Shown here: positions 7,793 to 16,450 of the stretch, piece by piece
Layout: each line of letters opens with the position of its first letter
Numbering within the stretch: the stretch's first letter is position 1
Assembly (NCBI GenBank): GCA_018667995.1
Contig: JABIQT010000134.1
Location: forward strand, 1 to 31,252
DNA length: 31,252 nt
Direction of reading: 5' to 3'
Source of the DNA: Candidatus Latescibacterota bacterium
Lineage (GTDB): Bacteria; JAAXHH01; JABIQT01
Notes under the pieces: model-generated
What the model saw: the letters and a program-made list of their open reading frames with translations, nothing else
Database searches by the model: none
What the model was told of the DNA's origin: nothing
Position numbers and translations under genes: made by a program

Positions 7793-8773
7793 ATGGACGC
7801 ATTGCTCAGTGTAGAGAATCTTGAAACTCATTATTTCACCAGGGCCGGCGTGGTCAAGGCTGTAAATGATATCAGTTTCTCAGTAGCGGAGGGAGAAACG
7901 GTAGGCATTGTTGGGGAAAGTGGATGCGGCAAGAGTGCCACAGTGCTCTCAATAATGCAGTTGATCCCGGATCCGCCTGGCAAGACGGTAGGTGGTCGTA
8001 TCATGTTTTCGCCTGGAGACGGAAAGGAACCGGTTGATTTACGAACTCTACCCGAGTCAAGTATGCAAAAGATCCGCGGAAACGATGTCGCCATGGTATT
8101 TCAGGATCCCATGACTTCCCTGAATCCGGTGTTGACCATTGGCTGGCAGTTGCGCGAACCACTGCAGATCCATATGGGTATGAATAAGACACAAGCCGAG
8201 GACCGTTCTATTGAATTGCTCAAGCTTGTGAATATCCCAAGTCCGGAGAATAGACTTAATGACTATCCACACCAGTTCAGCGGTGGTATGCGCCAAAGGG
8301 TTATGATCGCTATGGCCATTGCGTGTAATCCACGACTCCTGGTAGCGGATGAGCCTACTACAGCACTAGATGTGACTATTCAGGCTCAAATTCTGGAGCT
8401 GATGCAGAAGATTCAGGCTGAGTTAAATATGTCGGTGGTGATAATTACGCATGATTTGGGTGTAGTGGGGGAGGTGTGTGACCGCGTCATTGTCATGTAT
8501 GCAGGTAGGATCGTGGAAACTGCACCAGTTGATGAGCTGTTCGAGAATCCTAAGCACCCCTATACCAACGGACTTTTGAGATCCGTCCCCAAAATGGGGG
8601 AAAATGTAAAAGAGCGCATTGAACCTATTGAAGGAGCACCGCCAAATCTGACAGCGATGCCGCCGGGCTGCAGCTTCGCCCCACGGTGTAGCCACAGAAC
8701 CGCGCAGTGCGATCAGGAACCGCAGCTAAAGGAAGTTGGGGCAGACCATGACTGTTCCTGTTGGCTTTACTGA
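7793..8773 (+). CDS. Oligopeptide/dipeptide ABC transporter ATP-binding protein (DppD/OppD-like)
   Basis: This 326-aa ATPase has Walker A GESGCGKS (41-48), signature FSGGMRQR (162-169), Walker B LLVADEPT (182-189) and a His switch in ITHD. A C-terminal oligo_HPY region carries the cysteine cluster [15 protein letters not shown], a spacing typical of DppD/OppD proteins that can hold an iron-sulfur cluster. I chose the ATG at 7793 because GGAAGGA lies 5 nt upstream; the frame is open further back to GTG 7718 but that adds an unusual 25-residue leader. The cognate permeases and binding protein are not in the window, so they must lie elsewhere. The 134-nt gap behind mlaD holds only a weak promoter candidate (TTGACG at 7686). 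Confidence 0.93.
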   Translation: MDALLSVENLETHYFTRAGVVKAVNDISFSVAEGETVGIVGESGCGKSATVLSIMQLIPDPPGKTVGGRIMFSPGDGKEPVDLRTLPESSMQKIRGNDVAMVFQDPMTSLNPVLTIGWQLREPLQIHMGMNKTQAEDRSIELLKLVNIPSPENRLNDYPHQFSGGMRQRVMIAMAIACNPRLLVADEPTTALDVTIQAQILELMQKIQAELNMSVVIITHDLGVVGEVCDRVIVMYAGRIVETAPVDELFENPKHPYTNGLLRSVPKMGENVKERIEPIEGAPPNLTAMPPGCSFAPRCSHRTAQCDQEPQLKEVGADHDCSCWLY

Positions 8774-8799
8774 TTGAAGCGTCATTTGAGGAGGGTGCT

Positions 8800-9768
8800 T
8801 TGGCGGAAACACTATTAGACATCAAGAATCTTACCAAACATTTCCTGCTAGAGAAGGCAATGGGACGCGGGAGCGAACCGGACGTAGTCCGGGCTCTTGA
8901 CGGTGTTTCCTTCTCAATAGAAGCTGGAGAGACGTTTGGACTGGTGGGTGAGAGCGGTTGTGGCAAATCGACCTTGGGCCTCACAGTTCTGCAATTACAT
9001 CGCCCTACTGCGGGACAGATTATTTTCGAGGATGTGGATCTGGCAACTATGTCAGACAACGACCTGAAACCCGTGCGCCAGCGACTACAGATGATATTTC
9101 AGGACCCCTATGCCTCACTTGATCCCAGAATGACGGTTGGGGGTATTATTCAGGAGCCGCTTGATATCCACCGGGTTGGCTCTCGGGATGAAAGACGCAA
9201 GCAGGTCATCAAACTGATGGACATGGTAGGTCTTGGCTCAGAATTCGTGGATAGATATCCCCATGAATTTAGTGGTGGCCAACGTCAGCGCATTGGGATT
9301 GCTAGAGCCATCGCCCTCAACCCAAAATTGATTATATGCGATGAGCCAGTTTCGGCATTAGACGTGTCAATTCAGGTCCAGGTGTTGAATCTTCTTAATG
9401 ATCTTCAGCAGGAATTGGGGCTCACATATTTGTTTATCGCGCATAACTTGGCAGTGGTGGCCCACATCAGCGACCGAATCGGCGTGATGTATCTCGGAAA
9501 GCTAATAGAATTGGGCCCAGCTGCCCTGGTGACGGATAACCCGAAACATCCCTACACTCAGAGTCTTCTGTCTGCTGTTCCTGAGATTGATAAAAGGCGT
9601 CGCAAGAAGAGAATCCAATTAACCGGTGATGTTCCCAGCCCGGTAAATCCCCCATCAGGTTGCCGTTTTCACCCTAGATGTCCAATAGCAAAGCCAGACT
9701 GCAAAGAGAATGAGCCGGAGCTGAAGCAGGATGGAAGCGGACACTGGGTCTCGTGTCATTACGCGTAA
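8800..9768 (+). CDS. Oligopeptide/dipeptide ABC transporter ATP-binding protein (DppF/OppF-like)
   Basis: This 322-aa ATPase partners the preceding gene. Walker A is GESGCGKS (50-57), signature FSGGQRQR (157-164), Walker B LIICDEPVSALD (177-188) and H-loop IAHN. The C-terminal oligo_HPY motif is PSGCRFHPRCPIAKPDC. The start is TTG at 8800, just behind a strong GAGGAGGG at 8788-8795; an upstream in-frame TTG (8761) lacks such a site. In this family the two ATPases form a heterodimer that powers peptide uptake through two permeases. It follows the first ATPase by 26 nt. Confidence 0.93.
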   Translation: MAETLLDIKNLTKHFLLEKAMGRGSEPDVVRALDGVSFSIEAGETFGLVGESGCGKSTLGLTVLQLHRPTAGQIIFEDVDLATMSDNDLKPVRQRLQMIFQDPYASLDPRMTVGGIIQEPLDIHRVGSRDERRKQVIKLMDMVGLGSEFVDRYPHEFSGGQRQRIGIARAIALNPKLIICDEPVSALDVSIQVQVLNLLNDLQQELGLTYLFIAHNLAVVAHISDRIGVMYLGKLIELGPAALVTDNPKHPYTQSLLSAVPEIDKRRRKKRIQLTGDVPSPVNPPSGCRFHPRCPIAKPDCKENEPELKQDGSGHWVSCHYA

Positions 9769-9780
9769 AGCTATCCTCCG

Positions 9781-10761
9781 ATGACCTCAGAAAACAACCC
9801 CCGTTCAAGTTCACCAGCCTACGACGTGGTAACTATCGGTGAATGCATGCTTCGTTTCTCGCCTATTGAGGGAGAGATGCTGGAGCAGGCCAATACGCTG
9901 CATGTGAATCCTGCAGGTAGTGAATCCAGCACGGCCGTCGCCCTGTCACGAATGGGACTGGATGTAGCCTGGGTTTCCGCTCTCCCAGACTCGCCTCCAG
10001 GCAGGTGGATAGCCGACCGCCTGAAAATGCACGGCGTCGATACATCCCACACCATTTGGACCGATGACAGAATGGGGGCCTTTTTCTACGAACAGGGCAC
10101 TCCACCGAGAGGAAGCCGCGTCGTTTATGACCGAGCAGATTCCGCTGTTAGTCGCCTAACGCCCCAGCAGATCGATTGGCAACGCGTTGCGGACACTCGC
10201 TTGATGCATATCTCCGGTATAACACCAGCGCTAAGCGAAGACTGTCGGGACATCGCCATTAGAGCGTTGCGGGAGACCAGGGCGAATAACGGCAGGACAT
10301 CAATGGATATTAACTTTCGCGCTAAACTCTGGTCGCCGGATGCCGCAGCCGCCACACTAAGTCCCCTACTTAAAGAGTTGGATATACTCATATCCACAGC
10401 TTCGGATATTGAATTGTTATTCGACATTCGGGGCACTGAAGCGCAAGTCATTACCCAACTTAGGGATCGGTTTGGTCCCAGTATCATCGTGATCACACTC
10501 GCAACTGGCGGCGCATTTGGTTGGTCTGAACAGACGGGATTGGTCGAAACAGGACCTCACTCTGTGGAACAAGTGGACAGGTTGGGTGCAGGAGACGCCT
10601 TCGATGCGGGGTTGATCTATGGAATCTTGGACGATGATCTTCAACTGGGCCTTTCATGTGGCTCATCGCTGGCAGCCCTCTCTTACTCAGAAGAGGGAGA
10701 TATTGCGTGGCCGACCATCGAAGAGGTACTCACATTAACAGAGGTTGCTCGTGGCGGGTGA
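9781..10761 (+). CDS. PfkB-family sugar kinase, 2-keto-3-deoxygluconate kinase-like
   Basis: This 326-aa ribokinase-fold kinase opens with YDVVTIGECMLRFSP (14-28), typical of KDG kinases. The C-terminal PfkB signature is DRLGAGDAFDAGLI (266-279), with the catalytic base Asp272. The motif SMDINFRAKLW (174-184) corresponds to the D-x-N-x-R-x-x-LW segment of KDG kinases. Likely reaction: ATP-dependent phosphorylation of 2-keto-3-deoxygluconate to KDPG, but other 2-keto sugars are possible. No KDPG aldolase or uronate genes are nearby. It starts 12 nt after the ABC ATPase; no clear ribosome binding site is seen, so it may depend on translational coupling. Confidence 0.85.
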   Translation: MTSENNPRSSSPAYDVVTIGECMLRFSPIEGEMLEQANTLHVNPAGSESSTAVALSRMGLDVAWVSALPDSPPGRWIADRLKMHGVDTSHTIWTDDRMGAFFYEQGTPPRGSRVVYDRADSAVSRLTPQQIDWQRVADTRLMHISGITPALSEDCRDIAIRALRETRANNGRTSMDINFRAKLWSPDAAAATLSPLLKELDILISTASDIELLFDIRGTEAQVITQLRDRFGPSIIVITLATGGAFGWSEQTGLVETGPHSVEQVDRLGAGDAFDAGLIYGILDDDLQLGLSCGSSLAALSYSEEGDIAWPTIEEVLTLTEVARGG

Positions 10762-10768
10762 CAATGTG

Positions 10769-11938
10769 ATGGCCGGGCGGGAGAGATTTACCTTGGGTAT
10801 TCTCAGCAAGCGAATTCCCGGAAATGCGGATCGACCATTTGGGTCCCCTACGGGTTTTTTTGAAGAGTGCAGTGCGGCCGCGGAAGCGCTGCATATGAAT
10901 CTGATCGTCTTCGATGCTGGCGATATCGATATGAACACTAGCTGTATATCAGCCTCTCGCTTTGAGTTTGGTCGATGGAGTGACTCAGTACCGTCAGGCA
11001 TACCGGACATAATCTACGACCGAGCCCCTTTATTCGATCCGGCGTACTCTCCCTTGGCCGACCAGGTCAGGTCCCGGTTCACCAAGTCCGGAATCCCGTT
11101 TGTTAATCCGACTGCGTTTCTCAGATTCGCCGGTGACAAATTGGAGACCTACAAACAGCTGCGGTCGGCCGGTATTCGTGTACCTGAGACGGCTGCCTGC
11201 AGTCCGGCGTCCTTGGAGTTGATGTTTGAGCGGTCGGGGCAATTCTTCCTGAAACCACGAAACGGATCTAATGGAGCGGGTATAATAGAGGTACAGCGGA
11301 CCTCTGGGAACCAGATCCAATTGCGTTATCAGGCATGCCTCTTTACCGTAAATACAATGGCTCAGTTAGTGAGAACCGCCTCCGTTATTACACGGAACCG
11401 CCTGTTCGAAAAAGGCGTATACTTGGTGCAACAAGGAATTTCAAGTGAACTTCCGCATCGAAGACGATATCCACAATTCGACTTGAGGGCGATTGTCCAG
11501 AAGAATAGCATACAGGCGTGGGAGGTGACTGGCATCGTCGCCCGTGTTGCCGCACGAGGATCTGCGACGACCAATCTCAGTACGGGTGCCCGAGCCGAGG
11601 AGCCGGAACCCGTGTTGGAGAGAGTGTATGGTCGGAAAACGACTGAAGGAATACTATCCGACATCGAGATCATATGTATATCCCTTTGTTCCTACCTGGA
11701 TCAGAAGGTTTGTAGGTTTGGAGAATTGGGAGTCGACATCATAATTGATGAGAATGCAAATTCAGTGGTTCTGGAAGTCAACGCAAAGCCAGGTCGTGCC
11801 TCTTTCAAGCGAATAGCGTTTAGTGAGGATGTCTCCGAAGAAACGCGAAAGCGCTATCGAGACATTCGATTGCGCTCGGTATCGATTCCAATCCACTATG
11901 CACATGCTCTGGCAGCTTCCAGGTGGGCCTCTCCATGA
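10769..11938 (+). CDS. YheC/YheD-family ATP-grasp protein
   Basis: This 389-aa protein has the layout of the YheC/YheD ATP-grasp family. It has an N-terminal pre-grasp domain, then FLKPRNGSNGAGI (ATP-binding), the FDLRAIVQKNS ... WEVTGIVARVAARGSATTNL segment, and a C-terminal GVDIIIDENANSVVLEVNAKPGR motif with metal-binding Glu and Asn. In Bacillus the family is annotated as spore-coat associated, but its chemistry is unsettled; ATP-grasp enzymes generally join a carboxylate to an amine or thiol. The ATG at 10769 lies 7 nt after the kinase stop with GGCGGG upstream. The stop overlaps folC by four bases (ATGA). No other spore genes are nearby. Confidence 0.85.
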   Translation: MAGRERFTLGILSKRIPGNADRPFGSPTGFFEECSAAAEALHMNLIVFDAGDIDMNTSCISASRFEFGRWSDSVPSGIPDIIYDRAPLFDPAYSPLADQVRSRFTKSGIPFVNPTAFLRFAGDKLETYKQLRSAGIRVPETAACSPASLELMFERSGQFFLKPRNGSNGAGIIEVQRTSGNQIQLRYQACLFTVNTMAQLVRTASVITRNRLFEKGVYLVQQGISSELPHRRRYPQFDLRAIVQKNSIQAWEVTGIVARVAARGSATTNLSTGARAEEPEPVLERVYGRKTTEGILSDIEIICISLCSYLDQKVCRFGELGVDIIIDENANSVVLEVNAKPGRASFKRIAFSEDVSEETRKRYRDIRLRSVSIPIHYAHALAASRWASP

Positions 11939-13293
11939 AATCGTCTGACTACCAGGCCGCCTTGCAGTATTTGTACAGCTTTGTTGACTATGAGAAATTG
12001 CCTGGTGCGGCTCCCCCCGTTAGAACGTTGAACCTGGTTACGGGACTGCTGGAAAAGCTTGGAAATCCCGAAAGTCGGTGGCCCTCTGTACATGTGACGG
12101 GCACCAAGGGAAAAGGCTCCACGGCCACCATGATAGCGAATATTGCTGCAGAGAGCGGCTATAGAGTAGGTTTGTATACCTCGCCACATCTGTTGTCCTA
12201 TCGAGAAAGAATGGTCATTAATGGTCGTAAAATACCTAAAGGCGTATTTTGCGAGTTGGTAGAAAAGGCTCGGCCCGTGCTGGATACCTACCTTCGAGAT
12301 TCCGCGGAACCTCCCAGCTTCTTCGATGTTTGGACGGCGCTTGCATTCGTTTACTTTGCCGAGTCCCAAGTTGACCTTGCGGTAGTGGAAGTGGGATTGG
12401 GGGGGCGCCTCGATTCTACAAATGTTCTAATGCCGGATGCGGCAGTTATCACCCCTATTGGCTTGGATCACACCGATAGACTAGGATCCACGATTCGTGA
12501 GATAGCGATCGAGAAGGCCGGGATAGTGAAACAAAGTGTTCCCACGATTTCGGCGCCCCAAGTGGTTGAGGCTCAGTCTGTCATCCTGGATACGTGTCAG
12601 TCGCTGGACAGTAGACTTATTCAGGTTGGCACCGACATTCAGTTTTCCAGAGAGGGTACTCATTCGTCTGGCCAGGTGTTCAGCGTCAATGACTCGCGAA
12701 GTGAGTACAGAAATCTGGTATTAGGCCTAAGAGGGGCATATCAGATAGAGAATGCCGTGACTGCAATAGCCACTGTCGAAGCGCTAAATGAGGGCAGAAT
12801 ATCCATAGCCCCCAAAGCCGTTGGTAGGGCGCTGAAAGATGTGAATATGCCAGGACGACTCCAGGTGATTCAGCAGAATCCTACGATACTCATGGACGGT
12901 GCTCACAATACACTGGCAATTCGGACATTGGTACAGAGCCTGGACGATCTCTATCCCCATCGGCGAGTGATATTTGTTTTGTCATTGAATCAGGATAAGG
13001 ACGTAGACGGGATGTGCCGTATACTTTCAGCAGCTGGAGATGAGTTTATTGTCGCCAATAGAAGGATCGTTCACAAACGGCAAGTAAATCCAGAAACAGT
13101 GGCCACACGCCTTAGACTCTCGGGAAAGCCAGTAGCTGTAACAGAGGGTGTCGCCGAAGCGTTGGATTTAAGCAGAGCAAAAGCGGGCGTGAAGGATTTA
13201 GTATGTGTAACTGGTAGCCTATATCTGGTCGGAGAAATGCTAGAGATATTCCATGATATGGAGCCTGAAGAGACATTCAGTCGAGACATTTAA
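11935..13293 (+). CDS. folC: Bifunctional folylpolyglutamate synthase / dihydrofolate synthase
   Basis: This 452-aa Mur-ligase-fold enzyme of folate metabolism ATP-dependently adds glutamate to dihydropteroate or folates. The P-loop is GTKGKGST (56-63). The folate-loop segment YTSPHLLSYRERMVINGR lies at about 79-96. VEVGLGGRLDSTN is the conserved metal/ATP region, and MDGAHN near residue 320 marks the start of the C-terminal domain. I chose the ATG at 11935, which overlaps the upstream stop (ATGA), rather than the GTG at 11923. Confidence 0.95.
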   Translation: MKSSDYQAALQYLYSFVDYEKLPGAAPPVRTLNLVTGLLEKLGNPESRWPSVHVTGTKGKGSTATMIANIAAESGYRVGLYTSPHLLSYRERMVINGRKIPKGVFCELVEKARPVLDTYLRDSAEPPSFFDVWTALAFVYFAESQVDLAVVEVGLGGRLDSTNVLMPDAAVITPIGLDHTDRLGSTIREIAIEKAGIVKQSVPTISAPQVVEAQSVILDTCQSLDSRLIQVGTDIQFSREGTHSSGQVFSVNDSRSEYRNLVLGLRGAYQIENAVTAIATVEALNEGRISIAPKAVGRALKDVNMPGRLQVIQQNPTILMDGAHNTLAIRTLVQSLDDLYPHRRVIFVLSLNQDKDVDGMCRILSAAGDEFIVANRRIVHKRQVNPETVATRLRLSGKPVAVTEGVAEALDLSRAKAGVKDLVCVTGSLYLVGEMLEIFHDMEPEETFSRDI

Positions 13294-13309
13294 GTCAGAG
13301 GAAATAGTG

Positions 13310-14710
13310 ATGAGCGAGCGCGTGAATTGGTTATCCAAGTTTGTTTGCCTAGTACTGTTTGTATGCTTGCCCCACGCCGCTTCCTACGCGCAAACTGGGG
13401 CTCCGGCCAGTGACGAAGATCGTGAAAAGGTGTTCCAGCAGTTTCTGACGGCTGTGGCACTAGCGAAGAGTAACATTGGAGCGTCTTACTTTGCAGTCGG
13501 GGAATACGACAGTGCCATGGTACATTTAGGTGATGCCCTATCAATTGCTCCGGACTTTGCTGCAGCGCATTTGACAGTAGGTCTCATTGAACACGCTCGC
13601 GGCAATGTCAAGGCCGCGCTGGCTGCCTTTCACGAATCAGCGTCGGGCGATACCGTTGGGCAGAACAGAATGATGATGGTTCATCCGGACACCGTATTGT
13701 CCTGGGCACAAACGCAATACAGAGGCATAGTCAAGGATCCCCCTGGTCTTGCAGTATCGCACTCGACCCTGGCCATGCTCTACGGCCAGGCGGGCTACGT
13801 CGTGGACGCTGAGAAACATTACAGACTGGCTCTGGAGCACGATCCCCAGCATGCCGATGGATATACCAACCTCGGGAAGTTGTTCACGGATACCGAGAGG
13901 TTTCAAGAAGCAAGGTTGTTGTATGAGCAGGCGCTATCCCTTGATATAGACAGCGAAACGCGATCCAAGATTCTTCTGAATCTCGGAGTCTCCTATATGG
14001 GAGCCGATAGTCCAGATGAAGCGATTAAATCCTGGCGCAGCGCACTAACGTTTAAGCCGGACTATTCGGAAGCGCTAATGAATATAGGAATCGGATTTCA
14101 GGCGAAAGGAATGTCTGACAGTGCCAGATTCTACTGGGAGCGATCCCTTGATATCAATAAGGACTTCATAGGGGCTCGCGTGGCACTTGCGAGATTGGCG
14201 GTGGCAGAAAGCCGTCTTGCCGACGCTCGAATGCAGTATCTTACCATTATTGACGGCGGGGTGAATGATCCCAGAATGTTCGCCGAACTAGCGTTTGTTT
14301 ACGAGAGAATTGAGGACTTTGATACGGCTCTCTCCTACTATGATCAAGCTTTGACACTGGCCCCCGATGCAACTGAGATTCGCACGAGTATGGCGATTGT
14401 GCGCAACAAGGTGAATGAATATAGTGACGCGCTGAAGACCAACAAGATACGTATCCGTCATATTGTGGTTGAGCAACGTGCTGAGGCCGAAGATATGCTT
14501 ATCAAGATTAGGAACGGTGCGGATTTCGCGGAACTTGCACGCACGTACTCCACAGACGGCACTTCGGTAAACGGTGGTGATTTGGGATTCTTCGGAATAG
14601 GAGAAATGCTTCCTGCATTCGAAGAGGCAGTGAATAAGATAGGCAGGGGCGAGGTCACCGATGTCATTCAGACTGCAATGGGATATCATGTTATTAAGAG
14701 GGAAGAATGA
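13310..14710 (+). CDS. Exported TPR protein with C-terminal parvulin-type PPIase domain
   Basis: This 466-aa protein starts with a signal peptide (1-27, ending SYA before QTG). Tandem TPR-like repeats follow (about 50-365), with motif positions such as the YTNLGKLFTDTERFQEARLL block near 185. The C-terminal 86 residues (380-466) are a rotamase/parvulin domain: RIRHIVVEQRAEAEDMLIKI, then GGDLGFFGIGEMLPAFEEAV, and MGYHVIKREE at the end. Expected site: periplasm or envelope, folding or assembly of exported proteins. The ATG at 13310 has AGAGGA 7-8 nt upstream; the frame is open earlier inside folC but the signal peptide supports this start. It overlaps trxB by four bases. Confidence 0.88.
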   Translation: MSERVNWLSKFVCLVLFVCLPHAASYAQTGAPASDEDREKVFQQFLTAVALAKSNIGASYFAVGEYDSAMVHLGDALSIAPDFAAAHLTVGLIEHARGNVKAALAAFHESASGDTVGQNRMMMVHPDTVLSWAQTQYRGIVKDPPGLAVSHSTLAMLYGQAGYVVDAEKHYRLALEHDPQHADGYTNLGKLFTDTERFQEARLLYEQALSLDIDSETRSKILLNLGVSYMGADSPDEAIKSWRSALTFKPDYSEALMNIGIGFQAKGMSDSARFYWERSLDINKDFIGARVALARLAVAESRLADARMQYLTIIDGGVNDPRMFAELAFVYERIEDFDTALSYYDQALTLAPDATEIRTSMAIVRNKVNEYSDALKTNKIRIRHIVVEQRAEAEDMLIKIRNGADFAELARTYSTDGTSVNGGDLGFFGIGEMLPAFEEAVNKIGRGEVTDVIQTAMGYHVIKREE

Positions 14711-15639
14711 TGCAGAATCTGATCATTGTTGGTGGTGGCCCATCAGGATATACGGCTGCGCTGTATGCCGCTCGTGCAAACCTCAATCCCATTGTACTGA
14801 CCGGTCCGGTTCTTGGCGGGCAACTTTCATTGACCAGCGAGATTGAGAACTTTCCTGGCTTTCCAGACGGATTGGGCGGAATGGATCTCATGGAGAAAAT
14901 GCGCGCTCAAGCAGAGAGGTTTGGTGCCGTTGTTAAAAATGAGACGGTCACCGATGTGCATTTCGGACCAGGCATAAACAGAGTGACTACAGACAGTGAA
15001 GAGTATACCGGTCGTTCTGTCATAATATGTACAGGATCCGCCTCACGAAGGCTCAACGTGCCCGGCGAGGATGAATTCTTCGGAAAAGGAGTGTCTACCT
15101 GCGCTACGTGTGACGGTGCGTTTTACCGAGGTCGCAAGGTCCTCGTAGTGGGTGGCGGCGATACAGCCATGGAAGAAGGATCGTTTCTTACGCGTTTCGC
15201 GTCGCGTGTCTATATCGCCCACAGAAGAGATACGTTTCGCGCCAGCAAGATCATGCAGGAACGCGTCGAATCGAATGAAAAAATCGACATCCTATGGAGT
15301 TTCGTGGTCGATGAGGTCTTTGGGGACAAAAGTGGTTTAACTGGCGCCAGACTCTCTAATGTTAAGACTGAGGAAAAGTTGGATATAGAGTTGGACGGCC
15401 TGTTCATTGCGATTGGGCATGTGCCGAACACCACATTATTTCAGGGCAAGTTAGAGTTAGACGGGCAAGGATATATCATCACGGATGAAAGACAGCGAAC
15501 CAGTCTTCCGGGTATCTTTGCCGCCGGTGATGTACAGGACCACGTTTTCCGCCAGGCAATAACGGCTGCAGGTACAGGGTGTGCCGCAGCCATGGAGGCG
15601 GAACGTTATATATCCAAACAGGAGTATGCGGAAGGATAA
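14707..15639 (+). CDS. trxB: Thioredoxin reductase
   Basis: This 310-aa FAD/NADPH flavoenzyme reduces thioredoxin. The FAD-binding Rossmann motif GGGPSGYTAAL is at 9-19. The redox-active CATC is at 132-135. The NADPH-binding GGGDTAMEE is at 149-157. The C-terminal FAD motif includes GIFAAGDVQDHVFRQ. Length matches the family. Its ATG overlaps the stop of the TPR-parvulin gene (ATGA), with a GAGGGA site upstream. It is the last gene before a strong terminator. Confidence 0.97.
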   Translation: MMQNLIIVGGGPSGYTAALYAARANLNPIVLTGPVLGGQLSLTSEIENFPGFPDGLGGMDLMEKMRAQAERFGAVVKNETVTDVHFGPGINRVTTDSEEYTGRSVIICTGSASRRLNVPGEDEFFGKGVSTCATCDGAFYRGRKVLVVGGGDTAMEEGSFLTRFASRVYIAHRRDTFRASKIMQERVESNEKIDILWSFVVDEVFGDKSGLTGARLSNVKTEEKLDIELDGLFIAIGHVPNTTLFQGKLELDGQGYIITDERQRTSLPGIFAAGDVQDHVFRQAITAAGTGCAAAMEAERYISKQEYAEG

Positions 15640-15681
15640 GTTATCTCTGGAGCCGAAGGGTGCGTGGCAGACAAAGAAAAA

Positions 15682-15715
15682 GCCCGCTTGTCGATGTAGA
15701 CAAGCGGGCCTTTTT
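15682..15715. terminator. Bidirectional rho-independent terminator
   Basis: A perfect 11-bp GC-rich stem (15682-15692 with 15699-15709) has a 6-nt loop. A T run follows on the plus strand (15711-15715) and an A-rich stretch precedes it (15674-15681), giving a T run on the minus strand. It lies between convergent genes, trxB (plus) and the TPR gene (minus), and can end both transcripts. Confidence 0.95.
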
Positions 15716-15738
15716 ATTCATACTCAGTTCTGACTGGC

Positions 15739-16353
15739 TTAGTCAGTGAGGTAATGTTCCTCAATAGTCTTGCTCAACTCGACAATCTGCTTGTAACGCT
15801 TGGAACTCTTTCGGCTTTCATGTTTCATGTAGTCTTTGTAAGCCGAAAGCGCTTTTTCGTAATTCTGCTGTGTCTGATATACAATACCAAGGTTATAGTG
15901 CCAGTCGGCCTTGTTGGGTACAATCTTCAACGCGGAGCTGTATGCACGAGCGGCGGCTGTATTCTGCCCCTTCTTGCGGTATGAATTCCCAAGCGCCGCA
16001 AATGCATCGGCGTAGGTACCGTCAAGCTCAGTAGCTGCTTTGAGGGATTTAATGGCCGGACTATGCTGATTAATCTTCTGTTGGGCGAGGCCCATATTGT
16101 AAAATGCTTCTTTGTAATCCTCCTGGAGCTTGACGGCCTCCTGGAATGAAGCGATAGATTCATTATATTTGCTATTCTTGAAATAGATCACTCCCAGATT
16201 GTAATGGCGTGCCGGATCTTCCGGCATTTTGTCCACCTTGGCTTTGGCTTCATCCACGGTCTGGGCGTAAGCTACTGGACTGCTCAGGCTGCCCCCGACA
16301 AACAGGGCCAACACCGTCATCCAGGGTACAAACGAAAATCGTCTCTTCAACAT
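15739..16353 (-). CDS. Exported TPR repeat protein
   Basis: This 204-aa protein has a signal peptide (1-30, ending AYA before QT). About four TPR repeats follow (about 48-180), for example ARHYNLGVIYFKNSKYNESI, KEAFYNMGLAQQKINQHSPA and WHYNLGIVYQTQQNYEKALS. A basic, helical tail ends the protein. TPRs mediate protein-protein contacts, so a scaffold role in the envelope is likely, but no specific function can be named. I chose the ATG at 16353 because GGAGGA (16366-16361 on the minus strand) is 7 nt upstream; the TTG two codons earlier is only one base from that site. The 97-nt gap to cysE shows no clear promoter, so the two may be co-transcribed. Confidence 0.85.
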   Translation of the reverse strand: MLKRRFSFVPWMTVLALFVGGSLSSPVAYAQTVDEAKAKVDKMPEDPARHYNLGVIYFKNSKYNESIASFQEAVKLQEDYKEAFYNMGLAQQKINQHSPAIKSLKAATELDGTYADAFAALGNSYRKKGQNTAAARAYSSALKIVPNKADWHYNLGIVYQTQQNYEKALSAYKDYMKHESRKSSKRYKQIVELSKTIEEHYLTD

Positions 16354-16450
16354 ATTCAATTCCTCCGAAACAAATGAAAAAGACCTGCTCTGTAGGAAAG
16401 AGATTCGAATACAAGGCCGGTTTGACCTTTAACGGATGCGCTCTTTGGTT

